This document shows positions 34,581 to 45,336 of a DNA stretch of 64,000 nucleotides, piece by piece. This DNA comes from Stenocarpella maydis (lineage: Eukaryota > Ascomycota > Sordariomycetes > Diaporthales > Diaporthaceae), in the NCBI GenBank assembly GCA_002270565.1, contig NQMI01000002.1, positions 558,001-622,000 on the forward strand. The letters run 5' to 3'. The notes beneath the pieces were generated by a model, which saw nothing but the letters and a program-made list of their open reading frames with translations, made no database searches and was not told the DNA's origin. Positions within the stretch are counted from its first letter, which is position 1, and each line of letters begins with the position of its first letter. The translations under genes and the position numbers were made by a program.

Positions 34581-35225
34581 TCATGCCTCGTCCTGCTCCC
34601 TGCTCCCCTCCCTGAGCCTCTCCCGGACCACCATCAACGCCTTGCCCAGCAGATTCAATCCCCATCGCTCCCTGTTCCTCTCAGCATCCTTGGCCCGGAA
34701 CCCCACGCCCCACACCCGATCGTACGGGCTCGCCTCGACCAGCTCCCTGTCCCCCGTCGCCAGCAGCAGCAGCCCCAGCCTCTCCTGCCTGTCGCTGGCG
34801 GGCCTCGTCATCTTCAGCCATGTCCCTTCCTCCACGATCCGCTCCCTCTCGCCCTCCCACGTCGCCTCGTCGAACCCTCTCACCTTGCGCCCCAGCTCCT
34901 TGACCTTGCGCGGGTGCAGACGCGCCCCGCCCAGGATCTCGCCCGCGATCTTGTCGTCATGAAAGAGCCTTGCCTTCTGGTACATCATGTAGTGCTCTGC
35001 CGTCCGGTAGACGATGCTGCCGTCCTCCCCGTCTCGCATTGCGTATCCGTACCACTGGGACATCCACCCGTACGGCTCCTCCGTCTCCCTCCAGAAGTAT
35101 ATCGGCCCGTCGTCTTGGGACGGTGAGCTTGGTGTTTCTTGCATTGTTGCTGCTCGCTTGCTCGGCCTGGACCAGGTTGTGAATCGCGTCTTCCTTTTCT
35201 TGGAACTCGTGCGTGTTGTAGACAT
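34581..35225 (-). CDS. NADAR-domain protein (YbiA/DUF1768 family)
   Basis: 214 residues, single exon. After a basic N-terminus (MSTTRTSSKKRK) the NADAR domain fills residues about 45-210. Its signatures are PIYFWRETEEPYGWMSQW, YRTAEHYMMYQKARLF, AGEILGGARLHPRKVKELGRKVRGFDE, LLLATGDRELVEASPYDRVWGVGF and GLNLLGKALMVVRERL. Family members are N-glycosidases: bacterial and plant proteins act on riboflavin-pathway intermediates, and some NADAR proteins remove ADP-ribose from guanine. Which activity applies here cannot be read from sequence. The start at 35225 is chosen for its basic leader; an in-frame ATG at 35273 would add 16 residues. It is on the same strand as eL19 and GCN1, with no sign of co-regulation. 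Confidence 0.9.
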   Translation of the reverse strand: MSTTRTSSKKRKTRFTTWSRPSKRAATMQETPSSPSQDDGPIYFWRETEEPYGWMSQWYGYAMRDGEDGSIVYRTAEHYMMYQKARLFHDDKIAGEILGGARLHPRKVKELGRKVRGFDEATWEGERERIVEEGTWLKMTRPASDRQERLGLLLLATGDRELVEASPYDRVWGVGFRAKDAERNRERWGLNLLGKALMVVRERLREGSREQDEA

Positions 35226-36039
35226 CCCCAAGACTGTTCTCTGCCGGAGGTCGTGGCGCTGTAGATGCTGCATTTCATACTGGGAGCAATGCCTGCTTAA
35301 GAGCGAGCTGTGGAGGGCACGCCCTGGCTAGTGACACTCAGCCTCAGCCCCCCGGGTGACTCACCGTGAGTCTTCAGTCGCTGAGACACGGCGAAAGCAC
35401 AAAGGAAACACCCTGTGCTGTCATCACTTGGGTGTATCATTCCGATCAGTTCTTTCTGGGTTGTAGTTACCAGGCATGATCGATTGATCTTGAAGCACAT
35501 AGTTCGTACGCCAAGGAATAATAAATGTGTTGCAGGAGCGGGAATGGCTCTAGTTGCCTGAAATACAAAGTACGGTCCGCTTCCCAACATTGAACTTCGT
35601 CGTACTCCGACATGGCCAAGAATTCAGATGGACTACGAAAGTACAAATATCTGTGCAAAACTCCCTTTGTACGTCAATTATCCTGTACACGCAGTGGGAT
35701 TGGCCATATGCAGCATGACTAGGTGCGGAGAATTCCTCAACTATTGCTCAATTAGACCCTCTTGTTACTATCGCAAAGCGAGTGGAGCTGGAGAACGAAT
35801 CGTTCAATTGACTGCCGTGGGTCAGAATGGCTGACGAACTGGAGAAACGAATGTCTTTTCAAGATCGAAGATGCTTTGACTAGTGAAAGCGCAGGACCCA
35901 ATGCCTTCCCGGGACCAAGGGTCGGATGCAACGTGATCATTCATCTTTCGTTCATCTACACTCCCAGCAATGCGTAAACATAAAACAAGACACAATCCAG
36001 CAACTTTTGCATGAGTCGTCCCTATCCCCGACCATTTAC
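35226..36039. other. Intergenic: NADAR promoter side and GCN1 3' region
   Basis: No coding sequence or RNA gene is supported on either strand. Confidence 0.55.
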
Positions 36040-39000
36040 TTACTCCTTCCCAAACACGTCCCCACCGACATCAACCCTTCCCACGCTCCAGATCTCCTTC
36101 TCGTCCTCCACCTCGTCGCCCGTCAGGCCCAGGGTTCCAGATACACCTCCCTCGGCCTCCCTCCGCTCCCTCGCCTGGCCGCCCAGCCTCAGCGCCACGC
36201 GCTTGAAATAGTCACCCATGCTCCTCTTGGTGTTCGGCGCCAGGCCGGCCGCCCCGTCGCCCGCAATGAACTTGTCAAACACCTTGCTCTCTTCGTCTAC
36301 TACGTTGAATAGCCCCACAAAGGCCGCCTCCGCAGCCAGCTTGACCGGGATGACCATGTCCCTCACCGAGGCGAAAACGGGCGGCGCAAGGAGCGCCAGG
36401 TGTGGCCGGACCATGTCCATGTGCGCACGCGAGACGGTGCGGATTACGACCAGGGACAGGCGGCGCGAGTCGGCTGGTTCGCCGGGAGGGATAAGGGCCG
36501 CGAGAGATTCGAATATGGGCTTCGTTGATTCGAAGGGCTTTTGTGAGTCGGACAGGAGGTACTTGCCAGTTGCGAGGATGAAATTCTCGGCGATGAAAGG
36601 CTGCGAATCGAATAAGCATATACTGGCATGGGATGAACCGCTCAGGCGCTGGGTCTGTGCTTACCTCCTTGTGAGACATGCCCTGGGTCAGTAGCTCGGG
36701 CAAGTCCTCGGCCAGTGGGCTGTCCAGTAACAGTGATGGCGACTCCAAGAGCACCGCGTTGAGCGACAGGACCGATGAATGGCTGAAGTTGGTTGTCATC
36801 ACGTGGCTCTTCAACAAGCTCTGTGCCACATCATCTGGGACATTCTTCAACAAAGCACCGAGCAGCTTTGCGTTTGTGATGGTCATGTTGTCATCCCTCT
36901 CGTCAGGCTCCGTATCAATGAGACCCAACACAGCTGTTCGAGACGATTCGCCCATGTTGGCGCCAGCCTTGCTGACGACCTCGTAAAGTGCCTTGAGCAT
37001 GGCAGTCTTGACACCAGGGTCAGATGTCTTGGAGCCAGTGACAAGCTCTGCAACGAGGGGATCGACACGCGGCGTGAACTTGATCAGGGTACCCAGCGCC
37101 TTTGCCGCACGGGTCCGGAGCAGCTCGCTGGAGGTATCAGCCAAAGACTTGGCAAAGGTACGCTGGAGCTGAGGCAAGAAAGGCTTGAGCGCGGTAGGCA
37201 TCTTCTCCAACAGATTGTTGAGGGCCAAGAGGATTGCGGACTTGACCTCGGTGGACCGCTCCGAGACGACACGGATGAGTGGACCGGTGATTTGTGTGAC
37301 AAAGGGCTTGAGCGAGGCTTCGCTCGTCCTGTCAACAATATCGGAGATAGCAAGGGCAGCCGTCGTACGCTGGTCGGGTGTGCCATTCATCAGACCTTGG
37401 AGGAAGATCGGCAGGATGGCGTTGATACCCTTTGGCAGCTCGAAACCTGGCAGGTTGGAGCCAGCAACGCCGACTTGCAGCAGAGACTGTCTCGTGGACG
37501 GTACCAGGGCTTCCATCTCCTCTTTCTTGAGGTGCTTGGTGAACTCGCTCAGGGCACTCCAAGCCGCCTTGACGACCTCCTTGTCCCTGTCATCGAAGGA
37601 GATGAGTAGGGAACGGATGATATCCTGGTTGTATCGGGAGTAGTCTACATCTGCCTGAGCGAAGAATGTGGCAAGGTGCCGCCCAGTGGACGCTCGCTTG
37701 CGGTGATCCTCGTGCTTCATGAGCTGTAGCAGGACGTTCATGGTCGTGTTCAACCCATCATATTCATCAATCGACAAGATGACGGTGTCGAATGACTTGT
37801 CAAGATCCTCACGTAGCTCATCATCCGTAGCATTGATAATGTTGTCCATGAGAGAGTTGATTATGCCAGGCAAGCGGCGGTTCATAGCGGCGCCAGCCAC
37901 CTTGGACAGAGATGCCAACGCCTTGGCGTTGAATGCTGAAATTGGAGGAGCAATAAGGGTTGGGATGAGATTCGGCAGGATGATGTTGGACCTGGTCGTC
38001 TCCGTCAGAAGCGTCAAAAGGGCTTGCAGCGCGTTGTCCGCATCCTCCTCAGATCGAAGGAGATTAAGCAAGAACGGCAAGACTTGGTCGACGGCACGCT
38101 TTCCAAGAATCTGTTGCAGTGAGTCGAAGGCCTCGGCAGCAGCCTCCCGGACGTCCTCGTTCGAGTCGGTGAGTGCAGTGCGGACGACAGAAATAAGGAC
38201 CTTCTCGTGGTCTTCCAGAGCCTCCGGAGACGCGGATGCGATCAGTTCCTTGAGAGCCAAGCAGATACCTTGCCTGGCATCAGTGTCGGTAGACATCTGG
38301 AGACCCTCCTCGAGTGTTGGCAGCAAGCTCGAGAGCACGCCGTCACCAGCTCTGCGAATAAGCTCCCCCAGAGCGTTACTGGCAATGACACGGTGCTCCA
38401 TGTTCGCGCTGCCAAGACGGCGGATGATGAGCTGAGTGAGGGTCGGTACCAGCTCCTTGAGAGTCTTGGGACTGGAAACCAGGGCTTTCCAGACACTAAT
38501 GGCAGCGGAGCGAACTGCGCCGGCGGTATCATTGCGACAGATGTAGAGCGCAGAGAGGACCTTGTTACGCTTCTCTTCACCGAGGACCTCACGGAGATTC
38601 GCACCGTGCTCGCGAATACTCTCCTCCTCCATGTCCTCCACGTCTTCCTTGCCAGTGATACCGGTTAGGTTGAAGAGAAGGTCTCCGACAAGCTCGACTG
38701 AGCTAAGACGAATCCTATAGCTGTCATCGGCCAGACCACGCTCGAGCTCGGGGAGCAGGAGATCCACAGCACGAACGGCAAAATTCTTAACGAGAAGCCT
38801 GCCAGCACGCAGTGCTGTCTCACGGATCGACTCAACCTCGTCCGCCAGACCAGACAAGATAGGCGGGATGATCTTTCCGAGATAGTTGGCAAAGCTGTTT
38901 CCGAAACACACCGGCAAAAAGATGAACAAGGACATAAAGCCTTCGCGGATGGCAGGCTTGGAAGACTCGACGTTCTGCAGAATCGTGGGCAGTGTCTCTT

Positions 39001-42000
39001 CGAGCCTCGATGTTCCCAAACCGGCCAAGACTTCGGACAAGGCTTGAGCCGAACCCAGACGATCGCCGGCGCCCGTGTCGGACTTGAGTGTCTGCATGAG
39101 CTGAGGGATGAGATCCGGCAACGCGTCTTCCCCTAGCTTCTCTACCAGAGAACCCAAAGCTCTGGAAGCAGTGGCCCGGGTAGTTGGTACGGGGTCGACT
39201 ATAGCCAGCTTCAGACCTGCAACCAGGACAGGTAGGTGGGCGAGAATATCCTTCTTCTCGGTGAGATGAGCCAAGCTGCCAATGACCTGCGCTGCTTTGC
39301 GCTTTGTGTTGGACCTGTCTGCAAGACCCCGCTGCAATATGCGGCTGACGAGGGCCAGTGACGGCGCATCCAGATAATGCACAAACTGCACTTTGATGAG
39401 CGAGTCCAATGCATCGTCCGTATATTTGGTTGGGTCACTCAGGGCCTTGAGGAGGATGTCGACAAGACTCTTGATTTCTGGGTTGTTTATAACTTCGCCG
39501 AATCTCTTCAGACTCTGTTTGGCACCAGAACGGACCTCCTTGTGACTGTCATTCAGCACCGCAGTGAGTGGTGGGATAATTTCAGGCAAGCTGTTAGCCA
39601 ACTGCTCTGGGTCTAGATAGGCCATAGCACCGAGGAGATCGCAGGCGCCCTTCTTGCTACGCCATTGGTCTTCCTCGAGACCATCCAGGAGAGTGGGCAA
39701 GATCTTCTTGACACCGTAGGAACTCAACTTAGCGAAGCATGCTTTTGCGGCTGCCAGAGACGCGTCGCGAACATTTGCGTTCCCATCGCCGAAGCCAGTC
39801 AGCAGCTGTGGCACGATCTGAATAACGTAAGGCTCGAACAAGCGCCCCAGAATGGTAGACAACAGCTCGTACGCTAGCAGCGCGGCCTCCCTCTGGTTGA
39901 CTTCTTTCTTATTCTCACTTGCACCCTTCAGCGTGCTCATGATCCGGTAATCTTTCAAGGAAGTTATACCTCGCCCGAGGACCAGACCTGCGAGACCGTA
40001 TGCCGCACCACGTTGCTCGGCGTACTTCTTGGAAGTGAGGAGAGTCTCGAGGACTTGATCGAAGTACTTGGACGATTTGTCACCGCAGGTTCGGACAAGC
40101 GGTGGTAGACACTCGGCCACAGCGTATTGGACAGTCTCAGACGGCGTGTTCAGCGTAGCTAAAAGCCGTTCAATGACGGTAGCGATTTTCTTATCGCCCG
40201 GCTGCAAGTGACGGGCAAGTGTGCCATACATAATGATCACTGCCTCGTTCACTCGGTCGCCTGCTTCAGAGCCTCTGTCAGGCACCTCCAACGTCTGTTC
40301 GAACGTCTGCATGAGCTTGTCCAGTATCGCTTTTCCGTGGATGGCGATGGCGTTGTTCGCAGCCTCCAACATTTCGCCTCGGACTGTAGCGTTTCGATCT
40401 CCAAGAGGGCCCTGTTCAATCAGGTAGGAGAAGAAGTCATCCAACTCGGATTTCTCCAAGTAGGGCGCGAGCTCTTTGAATGCAACTGCGATGCCGTGTC
40501 TGGCCTCCCAAGGATCGGCCAGGTCGATTTTCTTGGGCATACCAAATGCGTCCAGCTCCTGCTTCCTGGGCTTGGCCAATTCGACATAAGACGCCCGAAG
40601 CTGCTCAAGTACTCCCTGCATCGTCGATGGGTGCATGTGGACCGCCTCGGCCAGCGATCTCGCAGCGGCCCGGCGAAGCTGCCCGTCCTTGCTCTCCACA
40701 TATGGAAGCGTCTTGTACGGAACTTCAGGCAATACTTTGTATTCGCTTTCGTGCCAGATGTCTTTTCCAAATTCCGCGTTCTCGTCGATATCATCATGAC
40801 AAGCCAGCCATATCTCCTCCGAGAACCCAAGATCGGTCATATCCACCTCGGCACTGATGTTCTGGAGGACGGTAGTTCTCACCGAAGTTTGCGGAACGAT
40901 GGCGCCCCGACAGAGAACTCCGAGCTCACCATGACTGATGTTCGGGGCAATGCAGCGCACGAGGTCCGCAAAACAGTCTTTGGCGATCTTGTAGTGCTGT
41001 GCATATTGCTGCATCGCGAAGATGAGCGCAGACAACAGTTCCGCTCGTGGCACTGTCACGTCTTCACAGACGTCTGTGTGGAACTGTATGAACTCAATGG
41101 CCAGTACTAGTTGCGCATCACGGTCATCCGCTGTCGCACCAAAGCCTCCCTGCTGGATGACAGATAAGATCAGGGGGAGAATGTATATCAGCGACACGGT
41201 GTCAAACGGCCGTTGCTCCCCGGCAAATCGAAGGCGGTACAGTACTCGGGTGACCAGGTCCTCGAAGCTCTCCTGCAAGAGATTTTCAGGAAGCGTGCTG
41301 ACTTCGTGAGCCCTCAAAGTCGCGACACCGACGAAAGGTCGCATGGAGCCCAGCCTGTCTGAAACCCTCTCAGCCAGCGCGATATAGGCCAGTGGAGCAG
41401 CGTCCCCTGTAATTAGGCCTGCACCAGCATCGAGTGCTTTCAAGAGGGACTCCACCGCTGTGCCCATCCACAGAGAAGCATCGGTGGGCGGACCAGTAGC
41501 CAGGGCCCGAATAACTCCAATACCTCGCAACAGTTGTGCAGCGACCCCTTGGACTCTCTGTCGAACTTCAGACTCTTTCTTGAGTTGTGCATTGACCTTT
41601 GCTTGCTCCTCTGCTGTGAGCTTTTTCTGCAAACCCTTCTTGGCTGCTAGCTGGGCCCTCAACTCCTCTTCCCATTTGAGGGTATCATAGTCTTTCTGGT
41701 TCTTATTAGGTACCTCGTTCGCCTTCTTGGCCAAAACATCGACGAAGGCCGTGCCCTCTGGCGTGCGAAAGATAGCCGCTTCTATTGGACCGATATCATC
41801 CAGCTTTGCTACATCTAGATCTCTCTTGACCAACTCCTCGATACGTGGCGTTATGGTGTCTGGGGCGACGAAAGCTAGTTCCGCGGCAGCATCGTACGAA
41901 GCCTCCTTAACGGAGAGCTGAATTGGCATGGAGAGTCAGCGACCTTGCTTCAAAATGATGATGCGGGCCTTGCTTACCGGCTGGGAGAAGTCGGAATGTT

Positions 42001-44280
42001 TGACGATCTCCTCTAGCAAAGCTTTCTTGTATTTCTTGGCCAATTCGCCTGGATCCAATCCCGCCCGCAGACATAATTCGATCCATGAGGTGCGGGGGAC
42101 GAGTCTTGGTCTTGTAAAGACGAGCATAGAGCACATTTGCTGCTCAATCTCTTCCTGATTGAAAGCTACAGAGCCTTTCTGGAGGTCCACTGGCACCAAG
42201 CAGATTGACCTAAGAGTCGTGTGCAGGTTACCATTGTCAGTCTTTGCCAGCACCGGGGCGCTGTCCTTGTCCGCGGTTTCGACAGCCTGGATCCATGACC
42301 AAACTCCACCAATAACTATGCCTGATATCTTGCCTGGAGCAGTTGTATACAAGGCAGATAGCTTGTCTGCAGCTTCATTCCGTAGCTTGGGGCTGATTGT
42401 CGTGGAGCAAATGAGGTAGACGAAGGCATGAGTCCATGCAGACCCGACATCTGAGGGGCTCTCGGTGGGGAGTGATGGAGCAACGGCTGACAAGGCTCTG
42501 AGGAGCCACCTCGCGTCATCATCAGAAGTAATCTTAGTATAGACACGGGGATTGACGAGGAAGGAAGGCTTTGGCTGAATCTCCAGGCATTGTTTGGCGA
42601 CGGAAAATTTCTTGGACATGGCGTTTAACTTCTGGTTGCTCTCATCTTTGAGTAGGAGGGGCGCAACCGCAGTGACAACGTAGGAGGCTATAATTGTACC
42701 ATCCTGCGATGCTTTGAGCGGATTTCCGACCACCTCATTGAAGTTGTCAAAGAGCGCAGGCAGAGTTGTTTCGGCGAACTTGGTGGAGGCTGGTGTTCTG
42801 GATTGGTCGGACTTGAATGATTCGAGGATATCACCAGCGTTCATGTTCCAGATACGCCGTGAAGACAGCTTCTTGTCAGCCAGGCCTTTCGCAAAAGCAT
42901 CCGTCACGGCTTTGGAAAGTTCGGAATCTTCAGTCAGGAGGGCCTTCACAGCTCTGCTCAGAGCCGAGGCCTCGGCATTCAGGGCGGCCTCGTTGCCTTC
43001 CTTTCCAATCGGCGTTGGCAAAGCCGCGACGATCTTACCGGCAATGCCTCCGGAGGCGGGCAACGAAAGCAGCAATTCACAGTGAAGGACTCTGTGGTCC
43101 GGTGAAGTGAGCTTTCCTGCCTTCAGCGGCGCAAGGATATCGTCAGCGGCCTTGTCCAAAATACTAGCGTCTCGGCACCGTCCCGCAATCACACGGAAGG
43201 CATTAACGGCACCTGCGCGGATGACCGCGTTGGAGGATTGAAGATTAGACAACAGAGGCTTGAGCAGATGGCCGTGGAGTACGTTGGACAAATCCCAATC
43301 CTGAGGAAGACTTGAGATGAGGGGTGTGATGAGATCGTTGAGAACGACCTCGGGGGCCCGTAGGAGCCCTTTCTTTAGGGACGCAACCACCTCAGTCTCG
43401 AGCTCCTCGGGCGTCACAAAGTCGGAAAAGAAATCGCCCAGACCAGCAGCGAGGTATTTCGGGACTGGAGCCTTGGAGCCGACAATCTCTCGCGTGTAGA
43501 AGGCGAAGTAGTCGGGCTTGAGCTTCTCCAGGATGGGTTTCGATTCGGGCTGCCGCGAAGACACTCCTGCTATGACGCCGAGCATGGTCGCGTTCTTGGG
43601 CGTTGGTTGGGCTGCCTTGGCGGATAGCAACTGGACAGACTCGGCGATTGTCCTCTCTCGGTTGTCCGACACAGTGAACAGCTTGCGGTAGCCACGCCGG
43701 GTCACCACAAGAGCTGAGTGGGCAACACCGGCTTTCGAGGCAGGAGAGCAGCACTTGTCGAGAGCCTCGGCCGTGGCCAGCGTGATATCCTTGCCAAACT
43801 TGTCCCAGAGTGGCGTGCCAGCCAGGTTTTGCACCAGTATGCTGCACCATTCGACGAGCACGAAGGCATTGCTCGGCGCAATACCCGGCTTTGGGCTTTC
43901 ACGTCGGATTGCAGCCACGAGAGGCTCCAGCAGATCGGCGTCGCCCTCCTTGCAGATGGATACGAGACATTGTTGCACAGCTACACGGGAGGCCCGGTCG
44001 CGGTAGAAGGAGTGTGTCCAGAACAGGAGCTTGAGGAGCTGCAATTGTATTTGTTTATCCAGAGCTACGGAAGGATTGCGCGTCAGCTTGGGCTGTCCCG
44101 AGCAGCAGTGGCGTGGTAGGAAAGTTTTGTTGTTGGTTGGGATATACCGTTTTGAGAAAGTTTATCGGCGACAGCTCGCAGCGAAGCGATCCTTGACGAG
44201 GTCGAGGAGGATGTCAAGGCGGCCTTGGTGGCCTTGAGGTCCAGGGCCGGGGCGGCGCCGTTCGCAGCGACTTCAGTCAT
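36040..44280 (-). CDS. gcn1: GCN1, HEAT-repeat activator of the Gcn2 eIF2-alpha kinase
   Basis: Very large ribosome-associated scaffold needed to relay uncharged-tRNA stress to Gcn2 in general amino-acid control. Four exons: 44280-44148, 44064-41978, 41917-36665 and 36600-36040, totalling 2677 residues, matching the usual size near 2670. All introns are GT-AG and short (61-83 nt): GTATAT...CGTAG, GTAAGC...TTCAG and GTAAGC...CGCAG. Almost the whole protein is HEAT repeats. The conserved central region carries repeats such as AYGLAGLVLGRGI, RSKKGACDLLGAMAYLDPEQL, GDRLGSAQALSEVLAGLG and REGFMSLFIFLP. The RWD-binding (Gcn2-binding) region should lie in the following C-terminal third (around VIASNALGELIRRAGDGVL). 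The last exon encodes the C-terminal tail ending DVFGKE. The gene is divergent from the DHX29-like helicase gene. Confidence 0.96.
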
Positions 44281-44333
44281 GTTGTGCAGAGGCTGAGTGT
44301 TCGCGTGCGCATGGCGCAGTGGCGGAGAGGGAA

Positions 44334-44381
44334 GATGAGGAGGATGAGGAGGATGAGGAGGATGAGGAGGATGAGGATGAG
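44334..44381. repeat. 9-bp tandem repeat (GATGAGGAG)n
   Basis: Five near-perfect units just upstream of the GCN1 start codon, within its probable 5' UTR or promoter. On the GCN1 strand the tract is pyrimidine-rich (CTCCTCATC). Confidence 0.9.
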
Positions 44382-44711
44382 CCGGAAACAGGTGATGCAG
44401 CAGACAGTTAAAAAAAAAAAAAATTATAAAAACCAGAGGACTACTCCAATCAAGATTTAAAGAGAGCTCAGCCCATGCGTAAGGAGGGTATCTACCACAC
44501 GGTCAACCAACATGAAGCCCAAATCGTGCGTTCCTCGCTCGCTCGCTGCGTGTATGCCAGCTAAATGAAGCTCAGGTTTCGCTGCTGTCCGGTTCGATGT
44601 TTACCTCGCCGAAAGACTCAGCCCGCTCGAGCTAATCTGAGAACCTCTGGTGGGGCACTGGAAGGATGCAGGCAGGCAAGCATCGCCTATTCAGCTTTTC
44701 ACAGTGGACTA

Positions 44712-44975
44712 GCCCCTAAACCTAAATAGGAAATAAACCCTAACCCTCTAGGCCATTAACTCGTATACCTAGGTACCTAAAGGAACCGCCGTTATGCACC
44801 CATAGGAAGGGCCCCCTATGCACCGAGAGGAAGGGCCTCCGTATACCCAGAGGGGCCTCACACAGGGCCGTTACGGAGGGGCTTCTGCTGGGTACCTAGG
44901 CATGTGGAGGGGCTTCCTCTAAGCACGTTGAGGGGCTCTGGGGAGCTCTGAGGCGGGGTACTTTAGTGTAGAGGA
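44712..44975. repeat. Repeat-like block with telomere-like patch and AGGGGC direct repeats
   Basis: It begins with CCTAAACCTAAAT and AAACCCTAACCCT, close to the fungal telomere unit CCCTAA. Two adjacent copies follow of TATGCACC-(4 nt)-GGAAGGGCC with a 23-bp period (about 44793-44838). Then come several GAGGGGCTTC/GAGGGGCCTC copies and a repeated TACCTAGG palindrome. Composition differs from flanking DNA. It could be the remnant of a small mobile element or a degraded LTR, but no terminal repeats or target duplication could be fixed. Confidence 0.45.
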
Positions 44976-45336
44976 GGGGTGTAAGAAATTATACACTAGT
45001 AGGCTGCAGGTGGGCCAACGTTAAAAGCTGGGTGACGTTGACTGGCAAGCTGTTCCTTACTTAGTCTTGCCTTTGGTGTGGGGTGGCGGGCAGGCGGCAT
45101 TCACAATCTTTTCTGGAACTGCATCCTGGGCATTCGGAAACCCAACTGCTACTCTTACCTGCCTTCGAAACGTCCAAACTGGGCTTGAAATCCCACAGTG
45201 CTCAACCAGCGTCAGCCAGCTCAACAATCTAACCGGCACCAACGCAACAGCCATTCTCACGGCCCTCCAGATACCTGTGCCTAAGACAGCCGCACAGAGT
45301 AAGGCTTTAGCTCGGGGGCAAATCCTCTGATCCACC

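Larger units (their letters stand above)
44281..45336. other. Divergent intergenic region (GCN1 / helicase)
   Basis: About 1 kb that should hold both promoters. It also contains a GATGAGGAG array, a run of A near 44410, and a repeat-like GC-rich block with a telomere-like patch (listed separately). An open frame at 45067-45330 on the plus strand just before the helicase start has no recognised domain. Confidence 0.5.

Noticed and set aside
45067..45330. 87-codon open frame just upstream of the helicase start
   Set aside because: No recognised domain; it lies in the probable 5' leader and cannot be fused to the helicase because it ends in a stop. A regulatory uORF is possible but unsupported.
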